DNA of 20,867 nucleotides, from contig JAWQRM010000630.1 in NCBI GenBank assembly GCA_033557675.1, forward strand, positions 1-20,867. Direction: 5' to 3'. The stretch comes from Coptodactyla brooksi. Lineage: Eukaryota; Arthropoda; Insecta; Coleoptera; Scarabaeidae. The notes beneath the pieces are model-generated. The model was given only the letters and a program-made list of their open reading frames with translations. It was not told the DNA's origin and searched no databases. Numbering within the stretch: position 1 is the stretch's first letter; every line of letters starts with the position of its first letter. Below, one piece after another: positions 9,701 to 17,449 of the stretch. A program made the translations under genes and the position numbers.

Positions 9701-12700
9701 GGTCAACTAAGCTGTTTATAATTACATAGTCTTACTTGTAACTTCTTACATAATACAGTAATCATAATTTATTGAACGATTCTTTGAATGCGCCATAAAA
9801 CCAACACAACCTCGATTTACTGCACGAATTTATATTAGTTTATTTTTAATCAATTGTTCTGTTGTATTGAATGTAATTCTTGATATACATTTTAATGGTT
9901 TTTTATATTTTTTTAATGATTTGGAAATGTAATGTTTCAAATAACTGATTTTATTTAATCACCACTCAATACAGAAATTATTACAATATCTTAAAACACA
10001 AGGTATGTTTGGTATGCAACAATTTTATTGAAATGTATAATACAATATTAAAAAATATGTATTTTATTCAAACACACACGGGCGTTTTATAAATATATTT
10101 AAAAGTTTATACTCGAAAAGCACATTATTTAATTATTTGTACAGTAACATTATTTAAAAGGTATATTATTTATTTTAAAACTTGGAATGGCACTAAAACG
10201 ATAATGTTTCTACTACGATACGGATTTTCCGTAATATTTTCACGTAACCTTGAAAATAATGAAGGAAGACACGTTTACTCTGTTTCTAATAATTGTTTGG
10301 TCATAGAGCGACGATGTAATTCCCCGTTTCTTTAATATGAATGACAACTGCTACTCGAAAGAAATCATTTAATATAATCGACAATTGACTATTATTTATT
10401 ATTAGTATAAATTCTGATTAATGTTATGGGTTTGGATCCTTTGACTCAGTAATAAAGTTAAATGTCGCATAAAGTTCTTTGGTTATTTAAAAGTCATCTT
10501 TGATGCAGTACTGAAATTCCTGCAAATTTAACTAATTCAAACAATGATATAACTTATATGACTGACTTACTCACTAAATTTAACCAAACTAATTTGAAGC
10601 TACAAGGTGTTCAATTAAATTGCTGCGTGTGTTGCAAAACTTTTTCTATACAAACAAAATTTGGGGGGAGGTTTGCTTGTCTATTGCCAACACTTAAAGA
10701 CTCTTCAGTTTGACCCCAGACAAAGATTTAGAGACATCCTTCACTTGGTTATTCCCGACTGGATGTTGAATCCTTTTGCAAGTAGGAACAGAAACAATTT
10801 ATTGAATTATCTACATATGAGGAGTTCAAACCAATGTTTGAATAAGTATACCACAAATTCTGGTTACAAAAACAGATACCAATTTTATATCCTGCGTTAT
10901 GGGGCACTGTACAGAAGTTGTTGATTATTTTCCTGTCTTCCTGTTTAGTAGAATGTGGATTTAGAGCAGCTAGGAGCCTCATCATGAAAAAAGAAACCGA
11001 CTGGAAATTAGTGCCCGTCAAGACTTAAGAATCTTACTCATAAACACAGAGCTGAACATAAATAATTTCTTATGATCCCATCAGGTTCACCTCCCATTAA
11101 AAATAATTTTTATAAAGTTCAGTATTTTAAAACAATAATTTCAATAAATACTGCTTTAGATATCAATATATTTTATTTATATATAAGACATCAAATATCT
11201 AATTTTTTATTATGCAGTTATGTAGAGTTCTTCCATGGTCAGATTTTTGCTATAAAATGAAGCTCTATGGGCACAGTAAATTTGGAAACCACTACTTTAT
11301 AATTAACTGGACGGGATTATTTCATTGATTATGTTAGTGGCTGGAGGCGAGAATATAAATATCATACGAATAAAAAAAATCTTATGCATCTTCAAATATT
11401 GAACAAGAAGCAAAGTTTTTTGTCCTATCGTGCTTCATTTACGAAATAAAAAGTTATACTCGAGTTTGAAATTTATATCTAGGAGGCCACGGAATAAGTT
11501 GATAATCAAGAATGTATGTGTTATTTTTTTTGACAGTTATCAAAACAATTGGGCATTTTGGATTTTTGGGTTGAGTTTGCTATAAAACAACTTACTTGCA
11601 TTGGTGAGTTGTTATATAGCAAATTTCGCAAATCAAATCGTTATACTTAATTTGAATTTTGATCACCAAGAAAAAAGACAAATTAAAGTACAAGATTTGC
11701 AGAAAACCGACACAAACAGTTAGGAAGGAATTCCGATGCAGAAGGAGGATTACAAACAAGAATTAGACATCATATTACAAATGACTAATAAAATGGATAC
11801 TTAACAAGATTAATACATGAAAACATAAAGAACAAACAGAAAACAATCAAACAAAAAACAAATTCTGAACTGCACACAGCATAAAATACGCAATACAGCC
11901 AACAATAGAAAAATAACAACAAAATGGAACAATCCGGCATATACAAAATCAAATGTTTAACATTTGAAATTAAATACATCCGACAAACAGGAAGGAAGTT
12001 CAGCGATAAATACAAAGAACACATAACATCGCACTTAAAAAATAAAAATGATTCCAACTACGCAGAGCATCTTCATAAAAATTCCCACGTAAAAATTTTA
12101 AAATCGTAGAAATCTTAGGTAAAAGCATAAAAGTCAATATTCAACAAAAACCTAGCAATTCTGCAATAAATATCTAGATAAATACTAGTTCCCATCCTAT
12201 ATTCCAGCCAATTAAACCCCTACATTAAAACAGCAATCCACAATATACAAGAGAAAACAGTACCACCTACATCAGTCTTGAAAATAGCGATAAATAAAAA
12301 AAGCCATAATAATGTGTAAGGTGAATCAATGAAGAAAACATAGGTATAAATATTCTTAATAATAAGGTTAAGAAGAGCAAATTTGGTTCAGAAAAGATTT
12401 GTCACAGGTCTAATGCTTAAAATACACATCCTGATTTCCAGATTTACAAATGTCCTGTAATATTTTGAAATGACCTTGAAAATAACGAAGAAAGACACGT
12501 TTACTATGAAATTCCTAATAACTATTAGAAAGTAGAGCGACAATGTAATTTGCCCTTTCTTTAAATGAGAATGGCAACTGTTATTCCAAAGTAAACATTT
12601 GAAATAATCGAATAATAAGAGCACTCAAGATTCGAGAAAGACTTCAGTGGCTGATAATTCAGGAGATAAAAGAATGTTCCTAAGAGAGTAGAAACAATTG

Positions 12701-15700
12701 CATATACAATACGGAAGAACTGAAAATTATAGAGGAAGTTACAAAATATGGAGGAGGTGAGTATATATTCAGCAAGAGATTTCCTAAAAGTGGGGTAAAT
12801 GAGAATATGATAGGTATGGTAGTACATCCCATCCAAGCTGTACAAGCTTTTGGAGTGAATCATGCAATTTGTTCAGTTGATGACAGTACACTTTTGTACA
12901 ATTGATCGTGGTATTCTCTCAAAAATTTTGAAAAAAGCTCTCAAACATTTTACAAGCTGGCAAAAAATGTTGCAAACTTTTGCAAAAAATTTTGCAAAGT
13001 TTTGCAAAAAAATTTGCAAACCACTTTGCAAAAAATCATGTAATTTATTTGTCCAGTTGATAACGGTACATTTTAGAATTGATGGTGGTATTCTCCCAAA
13101 AAAATTGTAAAGAGCTCCCAAAAATTTTGCAAATTTGCAAAAATTTTATAAATTTCTGCAAAAAATTGTGCAAACCAGGTTGCAGAAAAATAACTGAATT
13201 TCCTCGATGAAATTAGTGAAATTGATAAGAATAACATTATAAATCATATTATGCTAGTTCAAGTTGCTGGAAAAGGTATACAAGAAAGAGCTATATACAA
13301 CAAAAACAGAATGGTAATGTTTATGGAAGAGGCAGGCGAAGTTAGCCTCATAACTAACCAGAAACAAAACAAGTTTATGGAACAGAAAATAAATTAATTA
13401 AAAAAATGTGCTGTAAAATTAAATAAACTAAACTAGGGGAAACAAAATAGGTAATGTACTATAAAGCAACCATCTATTAAGTTCGGCCTTGGGACTGCAT
13501 TTTAGGATTAAAAATGCATGGTATTTTTCACCTGAAGAAAACACCTGCATTTACGATTAACAAACTACACATGCAGGTATTGAAAATAATTATGGACGCT
13601 CAAGCTTAATTATGGGATATTGAGGTAACCTCCAAAACACTAAAAAACCTAAATTCAAGTAGTTCCACAGTGATTGCTACCACTCTTAAATTATCTAATT
13701 CTGGTGACTCAGAATTTTTTTGAACATCCGATAATTGCTGTTAGTTAGCAACTTTCGATATCGATTGCGAAAAATGTTACTCCTATTTAAAATTTTCAGA
13801 GCGGAAAGTTTATAGAAAGTACAATGTAAACAATATAATCTTATAAAACAATACTCCTTTTGTCCGGAAATACAATGTTTATTTCTCATTAATTGTTGTC
13901 GGAAAATATGGTTTACTGTAATTTATTTACATTATTGAATTGTAAGTTTCATGAATAAAAGAGTTTCATTTAATTTAAATTGTAAATGTATTCCATATTT
14001 TAGAACAACAATTAATTCGAAATGTGTATCGTCTTTCCCTTTTTTCATAAACACTTAATTTCTAGCTGGTCTTTTTATTTTTTTAAGACAAACTATTTTG
14101 TTTGTTATGATGTGAAAAGTAAACAAGAGTATGTTGCACTGCACATGACATTCTCTTACGTTGATTCTGGTTAAATTTTGAGAATGACTTTGCAATACGG
14201 CTTTAAAAAGCGTATGGTGTAATTAATAAATAATTGATTGTAATTTTGTTTAACTTTTCGATTTAATAATGATTACTGCAATACAAATAGGCATTTTAAG
14301 ATATGTTTCTTTTTACTAAACAATTTGTCTTTATTATGTTGTTTTAAAACATAAAAAATAGTTGTTTTGATAACCATTATTAGGAGCACTGACAGACTTA
14401 TATATTAAGATTAGTAGTAGGATTATAGTAATCGGTGCAGATATTTTATTTCTGAAATCTTGCGAAAAGTTTAAAGATTTTCAAATTTTTTAAAAGTTTA
14501 AAAGTAAGAACATTTAAAATGTTTCTACATTATTTGCTTGTACAAATACCTGTACAGTCATCGAAATATGCTTGAAATAGAAGCATATGGACTTTACCTA
14601 CATGCACAAAATTGACACAAAATTGAAACAATAAAAAGAAGAATGGTTTGCTTTGAAAGAAAGTTCTAAAAAAATTTTTTCGAATGTTGGATAGTAAATA
14701 TTTGCAAAAAGGTCTTCTATAAATTGAAAACTATTTTTATTTAAAACTTAAACTTTGAAACTTTCTCAAAGAAACTTAAACATTGTAGAGAATCAGTCAC
14801 CTGAAGCTTTGATAAAGATCAAATTGGGCTATTAAATGAAGGTTTGGGGTTTGTAATGCCTACTTACAACACATTAATCACAATAAGAAGCATCTTGTGG
14901 TTAAGGTGTTGTTAGCTTTAGTAGCTGAAGGTCCAATTCAACGGCTCTCTGAAAGCGCGAAAGCAATTTGTGAGAGAAAACAAATGCCAAAAAAATATTG
15001 TTACAATTAAGACACACTTAATACTAAAAGTTTGAGAATAAATGATTAATTCTACCCGAAAGCTGATAGGTAAGAGAAACGTTTGGTGTAGTGTGTGTTG
15101 TTTAACTTTGTTAGTAAGCCAGAGGTTCCAAACCCAAAGATTTTAAAGATTTTCAACACTGCAGTACATATGCCTTTTGCAAATTTCTTGAAAACTAATT
15201 CAGTTTTCCTAGTATATCCTCGATATAACTACTCAAATTAATATAAATTAGATCAATTCCAATGAAGTAACAAATGATTTCAATTATGTCAATTTTGACA
15301 GTTGATGAAACTAACTGTCAACGATTATTAATCACATTTTAATTCATAGATGGCTCCCATTTCTTAACTTTTTTAAATCTAACCAGCCAACTTCATTCTG
15401 AGCCGTACATCCATTATATATTCTGACAGCTGACTTTGCAAAGAGTTAAAAAATTATGTGACGTATATGGAGAAGAAGTATTGACAGAATGCTAGTGCTT
15501 GACCAAAATGTTTGACCAAAATTCAAAAAGTGTTTGACCAAAATGGTGAATATGTAATTACATAAAATATTTATACACTCTAAGAAAAGTGCCTTTCATT
15601 TTCACAAAAAAAAACAAATTACTTTCCGAATTACAATCCGAACAATCCAATAAGGTTAATACAGTTATACACTTAGTATGCTTATAATTTTTAATTTACA

Positions 15701-16404
15701 ATTTTACGTAGAAATCGAAAATGTAACTTTATCGAAAATTTATATTAATTTTAGTGTCTGCATGTAGATTATATTCTCAAAAGTAAACTTTTTGTTCAAG
15801 AAACTATCAGAAGCACATAGATCACAACGCTACGCTAAAGCACATTAAGTTGTTTTATAAAATTAATAAAAGAAACCCACATAAACTTTTTTCCTCCTAT
15901 TTGTGTAACATGTGCAATTCACTCAACATGTTTTCCTTTATTTTGTAGAAGTCTAGTTGTATCATTGACCTACCAACTCTCTTATGCAGCATCTTAGTAT
16001 TGTCCCCACCTTGTTTCGTACTCTCTAGCTTTTCTTTTTCTACTTTCTCTTCTCATTCATTTTTTTACTATATTCTTATCTAAATTTTCTAAATCTTTTG
16101 CGATGCATTCGTACTTAACCAATTGGTTTGCTGCACTCATCCGTACTTTCGTTCTTTCTCTTTCCTGGAGTGCTACTGTGCACTCGAGAAAAAAGCAAAG
16201 TAAAAGTAGGCTGATGAAGATAAAAAGCGTCTGCGCTGACTAAATCATTAAATGTCACTTTGATATTTATTTCTCGATTGCATTGTTTGTTCCAATTTTT
16301 GTAATAAACAAGAGAAAATAATGAATTTATGGACAAAACGATTTACCTTTATTTTCCATTTCTGGTCCGGCATCAGTAGCTTGTTTCTGTTGTTCCTGCT
16401 GCAT
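652..16404 (-). CDS. SLC17-family (sialin / inorganic phosphate cotransporter-like) MFS transporter, whole gene, 9 coding exons
   Basis: Spliced CDS: join of 16404-16347, 5625-5486, 5428-5119, 4310-4090, 4031-3882, 3829-3697, 3633-3389, 2693-2558 and 713-652, giving 484 residues, normal for the family. All junctions are GT-AG and keep frame. Twelve hydrophobic segments fit the MFS fold. Family signatures seen: RVNLS at residues 46-50 at the end of TM1; GQLAERYGAK (92-101) in the TM2-3 loop; CRVIQG (132-137) and HNLLSKW (148-154) around TM4; ERSRLGTFVYAG (159-170); QNWGFWTLLTEIPTYM (268-283) in TM7; and PTHAGTLMGITN (387-398) before TM11. SLC17 proteins move organic anions or phosphate across plasma, vesicle or lysosome membranes with Na+ or H+ coupling. 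Substrate and location cannot be read from this sequence. Insect paralogues are usually called 'putative inorganic phosphate cotransporter', a name rarely backed by experiment. Confidence 0.93.
714..2557. other. Last transporter intron, mostly featureless AT-rich DNA
   Basis: 1844-nt intron. One open frame without known homology is at 1780-2016 on + (78 codons, WWSFDYLKSYVPVC...), with no splice or promoter context that makes it convincing. Otherwise I see only AT-rich sequence. Confidence 0.6.
2558..2693 (-). CDS. Transporter exon 8 (TM12)
   Basis: 136 nt, acceptor TTTCCATAG, donor GATA|GTAAGTG. Encodes residues 420-464: SNTDQWKIVFFTAAIIYV (TM12), then ICGSGERQYWDQLED, the usual post-TM12 region of the family (GSGE..W). 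Reading past the donor meets TGA at 2552-2550 after only two more codons, so an unspliced transcript would end in DSK instead of the exon 9 tail. Confidence 0.9.
3169..3242 (+). repeat. tRNA-like head of a SINE (or decayed tRNA copy) in a transporter intron
   Basis: Folds into much of a cloverleaf: D stem GCTT/GAGC around AAATGGTTT (3178-3194), anticodon arm ACTGT-CATGAAA-GCAGG (3196-3212, four of five pairs), 5-nt variable loop, and a perfect T arm GCAGG-TTCGATT-CCTGC (3218-3234). The A box and B box (GGTTCGATTCC) of a pol III promoter are good. The acceptor stem is badly mismatched, position 33 is A rather than U, and there is no clean discriminator/CCA context, so a working tRNA is unlikely. 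A tRNA-derived SINE fragment, antisense to the transporter, fits better. Confidence 0.6.
3389..3633 (-). CDS. Transporter exon 7 (TM9-TM11)
   Basis: 245 nt, acceptor GTTGTGTTAG, donor GAG|GTAAGT. Encodes residues 339-419: LVGPAAALFALG (TM9), TM10 with GYQVSHIDIAP, the strongly conserved AGTLMGITNGGANVFSIVAP (TM11), and EFVVTDE. Confidence 0.9.
3697..3829 (-). CDS. Transporter exon 6 (TM8)
   Basis: 133 nt, acceptor TGTTCTTAG. Encodes residues 294-337: NGLLSAAPYFALWVLSF (TM8), then the loop to RKTVTTI. I place the donor at ATAG|GTTCGT (intron 3696-3634) because removing those 63 nt restores the family pattern RK...TIG..GPA. The donor is weak, and the frame stays open through the intron, so part of the mRNA could retain it. 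Confidence 0.82.
3882..4031 (-). CDS. Transporter exon 5 (TM7)
   Basis: 150 nt, exactly 50 codons, between introns of 58 and 52 nt; acceptor TTCTGTAG, donor GAG|GTAACT. Encodes residues 244-293, including TPWKHMVKSLPLW and the highly conserved TM7 block ending TEIPTYM. Confidence 0.93.
4090..4310 (-). CDS. Transporter exon 4 (TM5-TM6 and central loop)
   Basis: 221 nt, acceptor CATATTTTAG, donor AAAAG|GTATTC. Encodes residues 171-243: GPLGTVISMPATGW (TM5), TM6 around FYLYGALGFAWCC, then the cytosolic central loop with ISDEEKQYI, a family-typical stretch. The upstream 808-nt intron is the only long one in the 3389-5625 exon cluster. Confidence 0.93.
4311..5118. other. 808-nt transporter intron, pyrimidine-rich on +
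   Basis: Contains a long CT-rich stretch on + (about 4510-4860). An open frame at 4589-4918 follows from this composition and shows no protein-like pattern. It may be an old repeat read antisense, but I cannot name it. Confidence 0.45.
5119..5428 (-). CDS. Transporter exon 3 (TM2-TM4 and start of TM5)
   Basis: 310 nt after a 57-nt intron (acceptor TTAAGTAG, donor GCAG|GTAAGT). Encodes residues 67-169: ILSSFFWGYIIPQ (TM2), GQLAERYGAKW (MFS loop 2-3 motif), TM3, CRVIQGFTQGFFYP (TM4) and ERSRLGTFVYA. The last base G combines with the next exon to make Gly-170. Confidence 0.94.
5486..5625 (-). CDS. Transporter exon 2 (TM1, RVNLS motif)
   Basis: 140 nt, acceptor TCTTTTCAG, donor CCT|GTAAGT. Encodes residues 21-66: SLPWYGVRHTQ, then TM1 running into RVNLS (46-50) and VGIVAMT, then the first lumenal loop DPDTNPDFP. 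Arg-46 matches the conserved TM1 arginine of SLC17 proteins. Confidence 0.93.
7082..7106. repeat. Perfect 12-bp-arm palindrome
   Basis: ATTGGAGCATTT, one G, then AAATGCTCCAAT: perfect arms around a single centre base. Unlike the AT-only palindromes nearby it contains a GGAGC core, so it is unlikely to come from composition alone. Confidence 0.7.
7944..7985. repeat. 18-bp-stem hairpin with 6-nt loop
   Basis: AATTTGGAGGTTCTTTCT (7944-7961) and AGAAAGAATCTCCAAATT (7968-7985) pair along all 18 positions with one G:T, around loop TACAGT. Too short for an ordinary microRNA precursor; more likely a foldback fragment of a MITE-like element. Confidence 0.7.
8319..8387. repeat. Inverted repeat, 13-bp arms, 43-nt spacer
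   Basis: ATTCTTTTCATAA (8319-8331) and its exact reverse complement TTATGAAAAGAAT (8375-8387). Possibly the ends of a tiny foldback element. Confidence 0.5.
8751..8775. repeat. Short hairpin, 8-bp arms
   Basis: ACGGTCAT and ATGACCGT around a 9-nt loop. Small, but GC-containing in an AT-rich setting. Confidence 0.4.
10226..10380. repeat. Interspersed repeat, copy A (direct pair with 12451-12610)
   Basis: Shares with copy B, in the same orientation and order, CGTAATATTTT, ACCTTGAAAATAA, GAAAGACACGTTTACT-like, TAGAGCGAC.ATGTAATT, CTTTAA.ATGA and AAATAATCG-like blocks. The copies are 2.2 kb apart and enclose the hAT and Penelope remnants. No coding capacity is obvious, and the family is unknown to me. 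Confidence 0.7.
10474..11102 (+). pseudogene. Decayed hAT transposase C-terminal region (ZBED5/SCAND3/FAM200-like)
   Basis: Read across three frames, the + strand gives in order: VLWLFKS (compare VRWLSKG in the family), a DLLTKFNQTNLKLQG block (10561-10605), RFRDILHLVIPDWMLNPF (10717-10779), ELSTYEEFKPMF, FWLQKQIPILYPALWGTV (10857-10910), LVECGFRAARSLI.KK (10947-10995), and LEISARQDLRILL followed by SHQVH near 11090. These are the recognisable landmarks of the hAT dimerisation region, ending in the usual RGDLRL...HQ.H pattern. At least two frameshifts and an in-frame TAA (after FKPMFE) break it. The N-terminal zinc-finger and most of the catalytic domain are missing. It lies antisense in the first intron of the transporter. 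Family identification is from memory of the motif series. Confidence 0.75.
11103..11646. other. Stretch between hAT and Penelope remnants
   Basis: AT-rich, no coding remnant supported. The sequence 11278-11294 (ending GGAAACCACTA) resembles a hAT terminal inverted repeat and could be the 3' end of the hAT element, but I found no matching 5' end. Confidence 0.35.
11647..12240 (+). pseudogene. Decayed Penelope-like retroelement: RT tail and GIY-YIG endonuclease
   Basis: The 5' part reads LILITKKKDKLKYKICRKPT (11655-11714), the conserved 'TI...YKIYRKPTQT' region of Penelope-like reverse transcriptases. EDYKQELDIILQ (11747-11782) and, after a frameshift, GYLTRLIHENIKNKQ form the RT thumb pattern. 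About 50 codons later comes a GIY-YIG domain (11933-12106): SGIYKIKC, KYIRQTGRKF, YKEHI, then NYAEHLHKNSH. The usual YIG glycine is Arg here (YIR), the second Cys of the CxxC pair is missing, and a conserved Arg is Lys, so the nuclease should be dead. Downstream, VEILGKSIKVN and HPIFQPIKPL look like the element's C-terminus. The linker between RT and nuclease is largely deleted. Confidence 0.78.
12451..12610. repeat. Interspersed repeat, copy B (direct pair with 10226-10380)
   Basis: Matches copy A from TCCTGTAATATTTT through TAGAGCGACAATGTAATT to AAATAATCG, with scattered substitutions and small indels. Same orientation as copy A. Confidence 0.7.
12687..12905 (+). other. Open stretch of unknown origin, no start codon context
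   Basis: About 72 codons without a stop, beginning after TAA and ending at TGA (12903-12905), with a protein-like composition: TEELKIIEEVTKYGGGEYIF, SKRFPKSGV, then GMVVHPIQAVQAFGVN. The same frame is open further upstream (IRERLQWLIIQEIKE) apart from one stop. No family recognised. It runs into the tandem repeat at 12858. A transposon or captured-gene fragment is the simplest guess. Confidence 0.3.
12858..13188. repeat. Two-unit tandem repeat (about 176 bp) rich in TTTTGCAAAA
   Basis: Unit 1 (12858-13033) and unit 2 (13034 to about 13188) both start AATCATG.AATTT, continue with TTG(T/A)CAGTTGATRACRGTACA and ATTGATSGTGGTATTCTC, and end in runs of near-palindromic TTTTGCAAAAA. A third, truncated start (AATAACTGAATTT) follows near 13189. 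The T/A-symmetric GCAAA core leaves long frames open on both strands (12862-13110 + and 12873-13121 -); neither looks like a real protein. Confidence 0.75.
13199..13399 (+). other. Open stretch of unknown origin after the tandem repeat
   Basis: About 66 codons from after a TAA to TAA (13397-13399): DEISEIDKNNIINHIMLVQV, AGKGIQERAIYNKNRM, VMFMEEAGEVSLIT. The composition is protein-like and different from the flanks, but I recognise no family and see no promoter or splice evidence. It may be the other half of the fragment at 12687-12905, split by the tandem repeat. Confidence 0.28.
13400..14892. other. Intron DNA without recognisable content
   Basis: AT-rich, no coding remnant supported. A few weak inverted repeats only (for example ACCTGCAT / ATGCAGGT around 13541-13576). 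Confidence 0.5.
14893..14945 (+). repeat. Possible tRNA-derived SINE fragment
   Basis: CTTGTGGTTAAGGTGTTGTTAGC followed by GAAGGTCCAATTCAACG resembles a decayed tRNA with an A-box-like GTGGTTAAGG and a weak B box. A similar stretch lies in opposite orientation at 18295-18357, sharing GTGGTTAAGGTGTT.GTTA and AGTAGCT/AGTAACT blocks. Confidence 0.35.
14946..16346. other. Intron DNA next to transporter exon 1
   Basis: No gene seen. Contains three copies of TTTGACCAAAAT at 15498-15544 and a 9-bp-arm hairpin TTGACAGTT/AACTGTCAA at 15295-15321. A minus-strand open frame at 16115-16336 has no protein-like support. Confidence 0.5.
15498..15544. repeat. Short repeat, three copies of YTTGACCAAAAT
   Basis: Copies at 15498-15509, 15511-15522 and 15533-15544 with unequal spacing (1 and 10 nt). 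Small local duplication. Confidence 0.6.
16347..16404 (-). CDS. Transporter exon 1 (start codon, cytosolic N-terminus)
   Basis: ATG at 16404-16402 followed by 18 codons and one base, ending AATAAAG|GTAAAT. It encodes a polar, Gln-rich N-terminus (MQQEQQKQ...MENK) with no signal peptide, as expected for an SLC17 protein. The leftover G joins TT of exon 2 to make Val-20. I chose this start because it is the only ATG whose exon splices in phase to SLPWYGVRHTQ. There is a second in-frame Met (Met-16) four codons before the donor. Exact 5' UTR limits are unknown. Confidence 0.82.
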
Positions 16405-17449
16405 GTTTTTGGCACTTTACCTTTACAATAACTTTCACTTGTTATGCGGCAATTTCGGACTACGAAATTCGTAACGTCAACGTTATGGTTTAATTAAACC
16501 TAAATCTAATTGGCAGTCGCGATTGCAAATGATAAACAATATAACTTTACGATAATAATCCCTATCTGCTTCTATTATCATCTGCGATTTTGTTTACTAT
16601 TCGGTTGTTAAAAATTAGCAATATATTTTATGCGCGCGAAGAAGAAATAACACTATCTATTAGCATTGTGTGTTGTGGTTTCTACGGACGGCGGACGACT
16701 AAAACTTTTTATGGCTGACTTTCGAATTTATATCGTCAATTGTGTTCTACGCACGATAAGCATCGTATAGCGGTTAGTGTCGATAACATATACCCAGACG
16801 GTTGTTTTCTATATTATGTACATTGCACTTATCTGTAGGGATGCATTAAAAACTTTTTTAATGTTAAATGAATTTGATTTTGATACAATATTGCTGTTTC
16901 GAAGTATATGGATCTTTTAATTCAATTTATTAATTACGTGTCAGTTCATACGATACAATTTCCAGGTAGGTATGAAATAACAAAGCGTGCATAAGGAAAA
17001 TTTTATTGCATACCTGTTTGGCATAAAGTATATACGTGATAGAAATAAGTATTAGACAAAATCAGCCAGTGGCAAGTTTAAAATAATCACAAATAAGTTA
17101 CTAGATTGATTATTAATTTCCTTCAAATCTACAGGAAATAACGGTTACGAATTAACTGATTAATTCATGATAGTAGAATATTGTATAAGTTTATTCTAAT
17201 AGGATAGTAGAACATTAACGATAATAACTGATATATTAATGAATAGTTGATATATGGATAGTTTTTTTTGTTATAGTGTAGCAATATAAATTAATGTCAC
17301 GTAACTTTCCATTTTAATACCATTATATTTAGTGAAAAGGAAATCAGCAGAAACTTAAAATAGATATTTTATAAACCTTATATATAATAGAAAAGATAAG
17401 GACACAGAACTGAAAACAATTCATTTTTTTCTCTTCTCTTTTTAGAAAT
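16405..17449. other. Upstream region of the transporter gene
   Basis: Should hold the 5' UTR and promoter near 16405-16750. The part beyond about 16850 is AT-rich without visible genes or repeats. Confidence 0.45.
16727..16732 (-). promoter_or_regulatory. Possible TATA box for the transporter gene
   Basis: The minus strand reads GATATAAATTC about 325 nt upstream of the start codon, with a TTTTAGTCG initiator-like stretch roughly 25-30 nt further on (around 16700). In such AT-rich DNA a TATAAA by itself means little, and a second TATA-like run lies near 16620-16632. Tentative. Confidence 0.22.

Larger units (their letters stand above)
5626..10225. other. First transporter intron, 3' half: AT-rich DNA with small foldbacks
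   Basis: No coding remnant I can support in 4.6 kb. Short inverted repeats stand out at 7082-7106, 7944-7985, 8319-8387 and 8751-8775. An AT-only palindrome at 6003-6025 is probably a by-product of simple sequence. Confidence 0.55.

Noticed and set aside
12561..12863. 100-codon minus-strand open frame
   Set aside because: Tyr/Ile/Phe-rich translation typical of AT-rich DNA; overlaps repeat copy B and a more protein-like + strand frame.
12862..13121. Opposite-strand open frames of 82 codons each
   Set aside because: By-product of the symmetric TTTTGCAAAA tandem repeat, rich in Lys/Phe/Cys with no protein pattern.
12858..13188. CRISPR-like repeat array
   Set aside because: Two long imperfect tandem units without spacers, in an insect-type genome.
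16115..16336. 73-codon minus-strand open frame just inside intron 1
   Set aside because: Not in frame continuity with exon 1 (which meets a stop soon after the donor) and shows no family pattern.
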